Origin: Tautonia sociabilis
GTDB lineage: Bacteria > Planctomycetota > Planctomycetia > Isosphaerales > Isosphaeraceae
Direction: 5' to 3'
Assembly: GCF_003977685.1 (NCBI RefSeq)
Contig: NZ_RYZH01000002.1
Coordinates: 1-64,000, forward strand
DNA: 64,000 nucleotides
The position numbers were made by a program, and so were the translations under genes. Below are positions 27,553-34,007 of the stretch, piece by piece. The notes below the pieces were generated by a model. It saw only the letters and a list, made by a program, of their open reading frames with translations. It was not told the origin of the DNA and made no database searches. Numbering within the stretch: the first letter of the stretch is position 1; each line of letters opens with the position of its first letter.

Positions 27553-28368
27553 TCAGTTGGCCTGGTCGCGCAGCATCTTGGCGAAGGTGCCGAGCTCGAT
27601 CCCCTGGGTCCTGGCCTTGCGGGCCTTGCCCAGGACCTCCTCGAGCACCTCGATGAAGGCGTCCAGGTCGACCGAATCGGCGGCCACCGTGACCGCCCGC
27701 CCGCCGGCCAGCTTGGCGGTGACGCGGGACGGGGAGGGGGCGGCCGACGGCTTGGAGGCGTGCCCGTTCTTCCGCGACTTGAGCGACCCGCTGAGCGCAT
27801 CCCGCGTGAGCTTGCCCGCGGCGACCTTCGAGGCCAGGTCCGCCTGCTCAGCCCCGTCCTCGACGCGCGCCAGCTCGCAGGCCGCGCTCAAGGAGATGTC
27901 GCCGCGATGGACCCGCTCGCGGATCGGCTCGGGCAACTCCAGGATCGACAGCAGCCGCGAGACGGTGGCGTTCGACATGCCGAGCTTCTCGGCGACCGTC
28001 GAGGCGTTCCAGCCGGTGACCTCCATGAGCCGCCCGATGGCCTCGGCCTTCTCCACCGGCGTGTTTGCGATCCGGTGCGAGTTGGCGATCAGGCCCTTCT
28101 GGATCAGCTCGCCTTCGGCCAGCGGCTTCTCCTCGATGATCGCCGAGATCTCCGTCCAGCCGAGCTTCATGGCGGCGAGGATGCGGTGATACCCGTCCGA
28201 CGGGATGTATTTCTGCCCCTTCCGCGTGAGCCGGGGCGGATAGAGCAGCCCGACCTCCTGCATGGATTGGGTCAGGCCAGCGAGGGCCTCCTCGTCGAGC
28301 GACTTCCGGTTCAGCGGGACCAGTTCGATCTCCGCGAGGGGGACGATGCGAATCAGTTCGGGGGCCAT
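27553..28368 (-). CDS. parB: ParB/Spo0J-family DNA-binding protein
   Basis: 271 residues. The N-terminal ParB/sulfiredoxin-like domain reads IRIVPLAEIELVPLNRKSLDEEALAGLTQSMQEVGLLYPPRLTRKGQKYIPSDGYHRILAAMKLG. A helix-turn-helix follows (GWNASTVAEKLGMSNATVSRLLSILELPEPI), then a short C-terminal helical part. It could bind centromere-like sites or regulate the downstream coupling operon. It is separated from the ParA gene by about 28 kb, which is unusual for a canonical ParAB pair. The gene heads the leftward operon. Confidence 0.88.
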   Translation of the reverse strand: MAPELIRIVPLAEIELVPLNRKSLDEEALAGLTQSMQEVGLLYPPRLTRKGQKYIPSDGYHRILAAMKLGWTEISAIIEEKPLAEGELIQKGLIANSHRIANTPVEKAEAIGRLMEVTGWNASTVAEKLGMSNATVSRLLSILELPEPIRERVHRGDISLSAACELARVEDGAEQADLASKVAAGKLTRDALSGSLKSRKNGHASKPSAAPSPSRVTAKLAGGRAVTVAADSVDLDAFIEVLEEVLGKARKARTQGIELGTFAKMLRDQAN

Positions 28369-28727
28369 GGTGCCTCCTTTGTGGGGCGATCAAGCGTGGT
28401 CGGACGCGCACGCTCCCGGCAGCGCGAGACCGAGAGGGCTCGACGCGGGGTTTGGGCAGCGATCTCCGAGGCGGCCCAACCGCCCTACGGGCGACTGGTC
28501 GGCCATGCGGGAGGGCGGGATCGCCTGATCCGAGCCGACGACGGGGGTGCGGGCGAGCAAGCTCAGCAGGCTGGTTTTCTCGCCATTCCGGTCACCGCGA
28601 GGTCGGGGTGATCGGATACCCAAAGATAGGGAAGGCGAGGACGGCCAGCAATTTGGGAAAATGCAGGGCTAGCGTTTCCCAGGGGGACATGCGCCCAGTA
28701 CGCGGATGCCGGCGGAATTCCGGGCGT
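28369..28727. other. Intergenic stretch, no supported gene
   Basis: Between the ParB-like gene and the HEAT-repeat gene. A 77-codon minus-strand frame (28390-28623) has ordinary GC3 but no recognisable family. The ParB-like operon promoter should lie here. A slightly AT-richer patch around 28610-28680 is the only compositional change seen. Confidence 0.35.
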
Positions 28728-30077
28728 TCAATCGAGCCGGCGGGGGTTGGCCTCGATCCATTCGCCGAGGGCTCGCCCCAAGTCGGTGAGCTCAACCCGC
28801 TTTCGGCCGGTGCCCTCCACGGCCCGGGTCAGCGGGGCACCCAGGGATTCCTCCAGCCACGCGACCTGCGAGGCCGGACTGGAATGGTCGCCGCTGCGCC
28901 CCATTAGCCGGGCTTCTTTTGCTACCTTCCGGAACGACCGGAGCTTGACCAGGGCCCGGAAGCTCCGCAGCCGCTCCTTCGTCTTCGGGGCGGTCTTGGG
29001 CATGGCCAGGAGGGCGAGCAGGACGTCGTGGGCTTGCGGGAATCGATGTTTCAGCCCGGACAGGGGGCTCTCGACAAGCCCAGCGGCACGGCGCATCGTC
29101 CGGAGGGCCTCCGCCTTGGTGCGGATCACCAGGTTGCGATGCCGGAGGGCGTCCTCGAGGCAGGACTCGACTTCCTCGTCCCAGGTGGAGAGCGCCTCCC
29201 AGGCGCGCGAGCAGGCCGGCTCGCCACCGGCCAGGGCCAGGGCCAGGTAGGGCAGGGCCGGAGGCCCAACCGCCTGGATGATGCTGCAGATGAGATCACG
29301 GGACCACACCCGCGGAAACTCGTCGAGCTCCCAGCGCCGGTCGATCCCGGCCGACGCCGCATCGAGCAGGGAGGGGACCGACGCGGGCCCGATGCGGATC
29401 AGCGATTGGCACGCGAGGGCCCGAGCCTTCGCGTCATCGCTGGCCAGGACCCCGATCAACGCGGGGATCGCCGCCTCGGACGCCGCCCCGATCTGTCCCA
29501 GCGCTTTGACGCTGGAGAGCGACGCGAAGCGGTACGGATCCTCGATGAGCCCGATCAGGTCCGGGACGGCCGGGGCCGCGGCCGTCCCGATCTCGCCGAG
29601 CGCCAAAGCCGCATACCCGCGCGTGCTGCCGTCTTCGTGCCCCAGCAGCCCGATCAGTGGGAAGACGGCCGCCGGGCCGATCGCGGCGAGCGCCAACGCC
29701 GATTCCTCGAGCACGAGCCCGAAATCTTCGCCCAGCAACCGGACCAGGCTGGGGATCGCGGCCGAAGCGGATGGGCCTAGCGCGCGGAGTGCCGCGGCGG
29801 CCTTCTCGCGCACGCAGGACGCCTCATCGTCGAGCGAGTCGATCAGGTCCGCGACCGCGGCCGAAGCCGGCGGCCCCATCCTGCCGAGGGCGAGCGCGGC
29901 CTGTTCGCGCACGAAGGGGTCGCGATGACGCAGCGCATCGACCAGCGGAGGGATCGCCGACGCCCCGAGCGTGCCCGCCTCGATCGCGGCGGCTAACCGA
30001 TCCTTCTCGTACAAGCCGGCGAAGCGGGCAATCAGCTCCCGAGTCCGCTCGTCGCCGGTAACCGATCGCTCGCTCAT
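28728..30077 (-). CDS. HEAT-repeat protein with C-terminal LysR-like winged helix-turn-helix
   Basis: 449 residues. Residues about 25-300 are HEAT/PBS-lyase-like repeats (IPPLVDALRHRDPFVREQAALALGRMGP; IPSLVRLLGEDFGLVLEESALALAAIGP; VPDLIGLIEDPYRFASLSSVKALGQIGA). The last 85 residues look like a LysR-type DNA-binding domain: FRALVKLRSFRKVAKEARL, then ASQVAWLEESLGAPLTRAV, then GRKRVELTDLGRALGEWIEAN. The effector domain of LysR regulators is absent, so this is an unusual repeat-scaffold/DNA-binding fusion. Role unknown; it stands alone on the minus strand. Confidence 0.75.
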   Translation of the reverse strand: MSERSVTGDERTRELIARFAGLYEKDRLAAAIEAGTLGASAIPPLVDALRHRDPFVREQAALALGRMGPPASAAVADLIDSLDDEASCVREKAAAALRALGPSASAAIPSLVRLLGEDFGLVLEESALALAAIGPAAVFPLIGLLGHEDGSTRGYAALALGEIGTAAAPAVPDLIGLIEDPYRFASLSSVKALGQIGAASEAAIPALIGVLASDDAKARALACQSLIRIGPASVPSLLDAASAGIDRRWELDEFPRVWSRDLICSIIQAVGPPALPYLALALAGGEPACSRAWEALSTWDEEVESCLEDALRHRNLVIRTKAEALRTMRRAAGLVESPLSGLKHRFPQAHDVLLALLAMPKTAPKTKERLRSFRALVKLRSFRKVAKEARLMGRSGDHSSPASQVAWLEESLGAPLTRAVEGTGRKRVELTDLGRALGEWIEANPRRLD

Positions 30078-30196
30078 GGGTACGTCGCCCCGGCAATCGC
30101 TCTCGATTCGCTCCGGATACCATTTTACGCCGCGGGAGAACGCATCTCCAATCCAGCCGTGGAGGGCTTGACGCCGAGGGATGGCGAGGCTAGGAG

Positions 30197-30490
30197 TTAT
30201 CGCGCCCGGGTGGATTTGTGGCCTCCGGGCGTGGCCGGCGCGCGCATGTCATCCGGGACGACGCCGAAGTGACCCGGACGAGGCGCCGTGTCCGCGGCCG
30301 CCGTCGACGGACGATCCGTATGACCGCCTCCTCCCGCCGCCCGGTCGCCGAAACCGAGCCATCCCCCCACCGCATGCACGACGGGATCGAAGATGCCCAG
30401 CCGGGCGAGCACCATTGCAGCCAGGATGCCCGCGTATCTCGGGACCGAGCCGAGCCACGAGGGCCCTTGTTTCTCCCCTTTGTCCATCAC
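30197..30490 (-). CDS. Small membrane-associated hypothetical protein
   Basis: 97 residues, MMDKGEKQGPSWLGSVPRYAGILAAMVLARLGIFDPVVHAVGGWLGFGDRAAGGGG, with one hydrophobic segment and a disordered tail. The start is preceded by AT-richer DNA typical of a promoter. No family recognised. Confidence 0.45.
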   Translation of the reverse strand: MMDKGEKQGPSWLGSVPRYAGILAAMVLARLGIFDPVVHAVGGWLGFGDRAAGGGGHTDRPSTAAADTAPRPGHFGVVPDDMRAPATPGGHKSTRAR

Positions 30491-30601
30491 TGCCCTGCTT
30501 TATCACATGATTTGTTGGAATTCATAATATTCAATGGGACCTGGTTCAACATCGGAGTGCGGCGGCCGGACGCGAGGAGCTAGCTGGCCACGGCAGAGGG
30601 C

Positions 30602-31051
30602 CTAATCCCCTCCTGTCCGCCCCATGAACTGTTTGGCCTGTTCCGCGCCCTGTTTTTCGATGCGGCGGATCGCTTGCTTTGCGGAGATCGGGCCTTCTGC
30701 GACACCGTAGCGTATATAGTATTCGGTGAGCATCTCGACGGCTTTCTCTAGCCCCTTGGCATCGCTATACTTCCCATCCATTTCCTCGTCCCAATCGTCG
30801 CCCACGAGGTTGAATATCGCTTTTTCAATCCTTGCCGGGTCTCCTAATGCCTTGGCGAATCCAAGCTTCGCATGGTTTTGCTCTCGAATCGTCATGTTCC
30901 CAATGTCTGTGCCTTCTTGCCTGAAATAAAAACCCAAATCATCCTCGGCAAGGGCCCGCAGATGTTTGAGGGTCACGCGGTCGCTCGGATATTTGATGCG
31001 GGAGTGGTCGATCTCTGGCTGAGGCTGGCTACTGGGCACTGGTGATTCCAT
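30602..31051 (-). CDS. Hypothetical protein with foreign base composition
   Basis: 149 residues from ATG 31051 (MESPVPSSQPQPEIDHSRIKYPSDRVTLKHLRALAEDDLGFYF). It is soluble, with the stretch EKAIFNLVGDDWDEEMDGKYSDAKGLEKAVEMLTEYYIRYGV. Codon use is clearly less GC-rich than its neighbours, and the upstream 100 bases are strongly AT-rich (TATAAT at 31110-31105 on the minus strand). Both point to recent acquisition. It stands next to toxin-antitoxin genes. No family recognised. Confidence 0.65.
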   Translation of the reverse strand: MESPVPSSQPQPEIDHSRIKYPSDRVTLKHLRALAEDDLGFYFRQEGTDIGNMTIREQNHAKLGFAKALGDPARIEKAIFNLVGDDWDEEMDGKYSDAKGLEKAVEMLTEYYIRYGVAEGPISAKQAIRRIEKQGAEQAKQFMGRTGGD

Positions 31052-31277
31052 TTCTCTATATGATATGAACAATATAGTTATTGTATTTTACTATCATAAA
31101 TAAAATTATAATCCCACTGAGATCCCTTCTGTCGGGCTGTCGTCGAAGCCCTTGACGTCCTTCATCGGGAATGAGACGCCGGCTCCCGTCGGTCACGTGC
31201 TTTCGGTGTCCGATTGGCTCCCGTCCCTCGGGAACCGCCTTCCGGTTATGGGGCCAGTGGTTGCCCGATGAGAATTG

Positions 31278-31661
31278 CTATCGGATCATGACCAAGCGGA
31301 CGCCCAGCTCGCACGCCGCCCAGGCCCGTTCTGCAGTGACGGCCTGTGCGTCCAGGTGCAAGGCGAGGGCCAGGCAGGCGCGATCGCCGAGCGATAGCCC
31401 GGCCGAGCGGGTCGGCACCCACAGCGAAGCGGCGATGCTCGCCTGGGCCGCGTCGAACGGGACGACCCGAAGGCGGAGCCGGGCGATCAGCCGAATGGTG
31501 TCGTCGAGCCGCTTGCCGTACTGGACCAGCTTGCCGTAGGTCTCGGCCAGGTTGACGGCGGAGATGCACGCGGAGGATAGGATCGCCCGCACGTTGTCGG
31601 CCCCGGGCTCGTTCCGCAGGAAAGCGATGAGCGCCGAGGCATCCAAGACCGACTCAGTCAC
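31278..31661 (-). CDS. vapC: PIN-domain toxin (VapC family)
   Basis: 127 residues. Ribonuclease toxin of a type II pair. Acidic residues expected for the PIN active site are present: Asp7 in VLDASALIAFL, Glu40 in NLAETYGKL and Asp93 in LSLGDRACLAL. The fourth position has Glu in TAERAW where Asp is usual. The start overlaps the antitoxin stop by eight bases, giving the classic antitoxin-first order on the minus strand. Targets would be tRNA or rRNA; none can be named from sequence. Confidence 0.88.
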   Translation of the reverse strand: MTESVLDASALIAFLRNEPGADNVRAILSSACISAVNLAETYGKLVQYGKRLDDTIRLIARLRLRVVPFDAAQASIAASLWVPTRSAGLSLGDRACLALALHLDAQAVTAERAWAACELGVRLVMIR

Positions 31662-31911
31662 GGGACTCGCGGGTCGCCTCGTCGCGGCGGTCGCGGAGCA
31701 GTTCCTCGGACAACAGCGCCCCCGGCGGTGCGACGTCCGCGAACGCGGACTGGACCTCCTTCAGGACCTGCTCGTACCCGCGGACCAGCAGGCTGTCGCC
31801 GTCGGACTCGAGGACCAGCGTATCGCCGGGCTTGATGTTCAGCTCCCTGCGGAGAGACGACGGGATCACCACCCGGCCGTCGTCACCGATCTTGACGTAC
31901 TCGACTTGCAT
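31654..31911 (-). CDS. vapB: AbrB/MazE-type antitoxin (VapB)
   Basis: 85 residues. Swapped-hairpin AbrB domain at the N-terminus: MQVEYVKIGDDGRVVIPSSLRRELNIKPGDTLVLESDGDSLLVRGY. The C-terminal tail (FADVAPPGALLSEELLRDRRDEATRESRD) would wrap the toxin. ATG 31911 is preceded by GGAGGTG; an in-frame ATG at 31923 is an alternative. The pair is autoregulated in known systems. Confidence 0.87.
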   Translation of the reverse strand: MQVEYVKIGDDGRVVIPSSLRRELNIKPGDTLVLESDGDSLLVRGYEQVLKEVQSAFADVAPPGALLSEELLRDRRDEATRESRD

Positions 31912-32042
31912 AGGCACCTCCATGTGAGTTGACAAATTCCAACGGGGCGCCGCTTCTCCCTGCCTATCGTCAATGATACGCAAGACCTGCAGGCCGGCGA
32001 TTTATTGCGGATGCGGGCACCATATGGGACTAACAGGAAGCT

Positions 32043-32226
32043 TAACATGGTATCATGGCATGTCAATTATTGAAAGCCAGCCGGCGGCTCGTCCGCGTGA
32101 CGACTCGGCGGGCTTCCGGCTTGCCGTGAGCATGATAGATAAAGGACGTTATCTTTCACATGGGAGGGTCACATGGTCAAGATGGTTGCAAGATGGTCCA
32201 TTTTGGTTTAATATGTTATCATGCCA
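32043..32226. repeat. Two direct copies of an 18-base element upstream of the second toxin-antitoxin pair
   Basis: TAACATGGTATCATGGCA at 32043-32060 and TAATATGTTATCATGCCA at 32209-32226 agree at 15 of 18 positions. The second copy overlaps the -10 box of the antitoxin promoter. They may be operator copies for the antitoxin. The rest of the 31912-32243 gap holds no gene. Confidence 0.45.
32186..32214 (+). promoter_or_regulatory. Promoter of the Phd/PIN toxin-antitoxin operon
   Basis: TTGCAA, 17 bases, TAATAT, followed by the antitoxin ATG 30 bases downstream. A near-consensus sigma-70 type promoter in a locally AT-rich stretch. Confidence 0.7.
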
Positions 32227-32243
32227 ATTTGATTGTGGTTCAT

Positions 32244-32483
32244 ATGGAAATCGCGAATATCCACCAGGCCAAGGCCCAGCTCTCCCGTCTCATCGAGCTG
32301 GCGCTCGCCGGAGAAGAAGTGCAGATCGCCCGCTCGGGAGAGCCCCTGGTGCGCCTTGTGCCCATCCAGCCCGACGCACAGCCCCGCCAGGGCGGACAGC
32401 TCAAGGGCCAAGTGTGGATGTCCCCGGATTTCGACGCCCCCGACCCGGAAGTCGAGGCGCTCTTCGACGGCGAGGAGGCGTGA
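32244..32483 (+). CDS. Phd/YefM-type antitoxin
   Basis: 79 residues, MEIANIHQAKAQLSRLIELALAGEEVQIARSGEPLVRLVPI, the standard Phd/YefM DNA-binding N-terminus. The tail WMSPDFDAPDPEVEALFDGEEA is the toxin-binding segment. It overlaps the PIN toxin by four bases (GTGA). Transcription would start from the promoter just upstream. Confidence 0.9.
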   Translation: MEIANIHQAKAQLSRLIELALAGEEVQIARSGEPLVRLVPIQPDAQPRQGGQLKGQVWMSPDFDAPDPEVEALFDGEEA

Positions 32484-32857
32484 AGCTCCTCCTCGACACG
32501 CACGCCTTCCTGTGGTGGCTCTCCGACCCCGCCCACCTCGCCGCCGAGGCCCGCATCGCGATCGCCAATCCCCGCCATTTCGTCTTCGTCAGCGCCGCCT
32601 CGATCATCGAGATCGCGATCAAGCAGGCCAGCGGGAAGCTCAAGGTGAGCGAGCACCCCGAGGCCATGATCGGCCCCTGCCGATTCCGCGAGCTGCCCCT
32701 GAAGGTCGCCCACGCCGCCGCTCTGCGCGACCTGTCCCCCGTCCACAAAGATCCCTTCGACCGGCTGCTCGTCGCCCAGGCCAAGGTCGAAGGGATGACC
32801 CTCGTGTCGAGGGACACGATCTTGTCCCAGTATGACGTCCCCCTCCTCGCCGCCTGA
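32480..32857 (+). CDS. vapC: PIN-domain toxin (VapC family)
   Basis: 125 residues from GTG 32480. Active-site acidic residues: Asp6 in LLLDTHAFLWWL, Glu44 in SIIEIAIKQ, Asp91/Asp94 in HKDPFDRLLVAQA and Asp112 in LVSRDTILSQYD. DTHAFLWW and KDPFDRLL are typical of the subgroup paired with Phd-type antitoxins. Its 3' end overlaps the start of the following recombinase gene by 26 bases, so the three genes may be co-transcribed. Confidence 0.92.
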   Translation: MKLLLDTHAFLWWLSDPAHLAAEARIAIANPRHFVFVSAASIIEIAIKQASGKLKVSEHPEAMIGPCRFRELPLKVAHAAALRDLSPVHKDPFDRLLVAQAKVEGMTLVSRDTILSQYDVPLLAA

Positions 32858-33848
32858 GGCGGGCGCCCCATCGCCGGCCACCGCCGTGCTCTTGCCGGCC
32901 CTCCCCTCGGCGTCGCGCCTAACGGTGCCGGCCATCCTGGCCTCGGCCGGCGAGGATGCGGTCACGCGGTTCGTCGAATACTTCGCCGCCCAGATCCGCA
33001 ACCCGCACACCCGCCGGGCCTATCTCCGCAACGCCATGCAATTCCTGGCCTGGTGCGAGGGCCGGGGCATCCATGCCCTGAAGGACATCCGGCCCGTGAC
33101 GGTCGCGGCCTATATCGAGCAGCTGGTGAAATCGCACTCCAAGCCGACGGTGAAGCAGCACCTGGCCACGATCCGCATGCTCTTCGACTGGCTGGTCACC
33201 GGCCAGGTCGTGCCGGTCAACCCTGCGCATGCCGTCCGGGGCCCGAAGCACGTCGTCACCAAGGGCAAGACCCCTGTCCTCTCGCCGGAGGAGACCCGCA
33301 CGTTGTTCGAGAGCATCGCGCCCGTCACCGTCGTGGACAAGAGGGACCGCGCCGTCATCGCCGCGATGTTCTTCACCTTCGCGCGGGTCGGTGCCGTCGT
33401 CACGATGGCGGTCGAGGACTATTGCCCGCAGGGCAAGCGCATGTGGCTCCGCCTCCAGGAGAAAGGCGGCAAGCAGCACGAGATGCCGGCCCATCATAAG
33501 CTCGAGGAGTTCCTGGACGCGTACGTCGAGGCGGCGGGGATCGGGGGCGACCGGCGCGGGCCCCTCTTCCGCACCGCCACCCGCAGGGGCGACGGGCTGA
33601 CGGCGAGCCCGATGTCCACCGCCGACGTCTGGCGCATGATCCGCAGACGGGCGGAGAAGGCGGGGATCAGGACGCCGATCGGCTGCCACAGCTTCCGGGC
33701 CACCGGCATCACCAACTACCTGGAGCACGACGGCACGCTGGAGAAGGCCCAGCAGATGGCCGCCCACGCGAGCCCGCGCACGACCAAGCTCTACGACCGG
33801 ACCAACGACCAGGTCACGCTGGACGAGATTGAGCGCATTAAATACTGA
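32832..33848 (+). CDS. Tyrosine recombinase
   Basis: 338 residues. A SAM-like core-binding domain (NPHTRRAYLRNAMQFLAWCEGRGI) is followed by the catalytic domain. Catalytic residues are Arg in FARVGAVVTM, the HxxR box in CHSFRATGITNYLEHDG, the second His in QQMAAHASPRTTKLYDRT, and Tyr in that same stretch. It resembles stand-alone XerC/D-like recombinases on plasmids, which resolve multimers or move cassettes. It is distinct from the integrase at the left end. Confidence 0.92.
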   Translation: MTSPSSPPEAGAPSPATAVLLPALPSASRLTVPAILASAGEDAVTRFVEYFAAQIRNPHTRRAYLRNAMQFLAWCEGRGIHALKDIRPVTVAAYIEQLVKSHSKPTVKQHLATIRMLFDWLVTGQVVPVNPAHAVRGPKHVVTKGKTPVLSPEETRTLFESIAPVTVVDKRDRAVIAAMFFTFARVGAVVTMAVEDYCPQGKRMWLRLQEKGGKQHEMPAHHKLEEFLDAYVEAAGIGGDRRGPLFRTATRRGDGLTASPMSTADVWRMIRRRAEKAGIRTPIGCHSFRATGITNYLEHDGTLEKAQQMAAHASPRTTKLYDRTNDQVTLDEIERIKY

Positions 33849-34007
33849 CCCGCCGGAAGGTCATCAGGTCTTATCGCCGGGGGCGTAACGGAACATTGCC
33901 TCTTGCAAGGCATTGAAACTGCGGCGATTCCGCATTGAAAAATTAATTATTTTACATATTATAATATGATAGAATATTAATATTCTAATTTCATGGATGA
34001 ATAGCGA

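Noticed and set aside
25798-28611. Open frame of 937 codons on the plus strand across the VirD4-like and ParB-like genes
   Set aside because: Antisense to two well-supported genes; no domain, low-complexity composition.
28390-28623. 77-codon minus-strand frame upstream of the ParB-like gene
   Set aside because: Ordinary GC3 but no family, no clear ribosome site and a poor, Pro/Arg-rich ending; not enough support.
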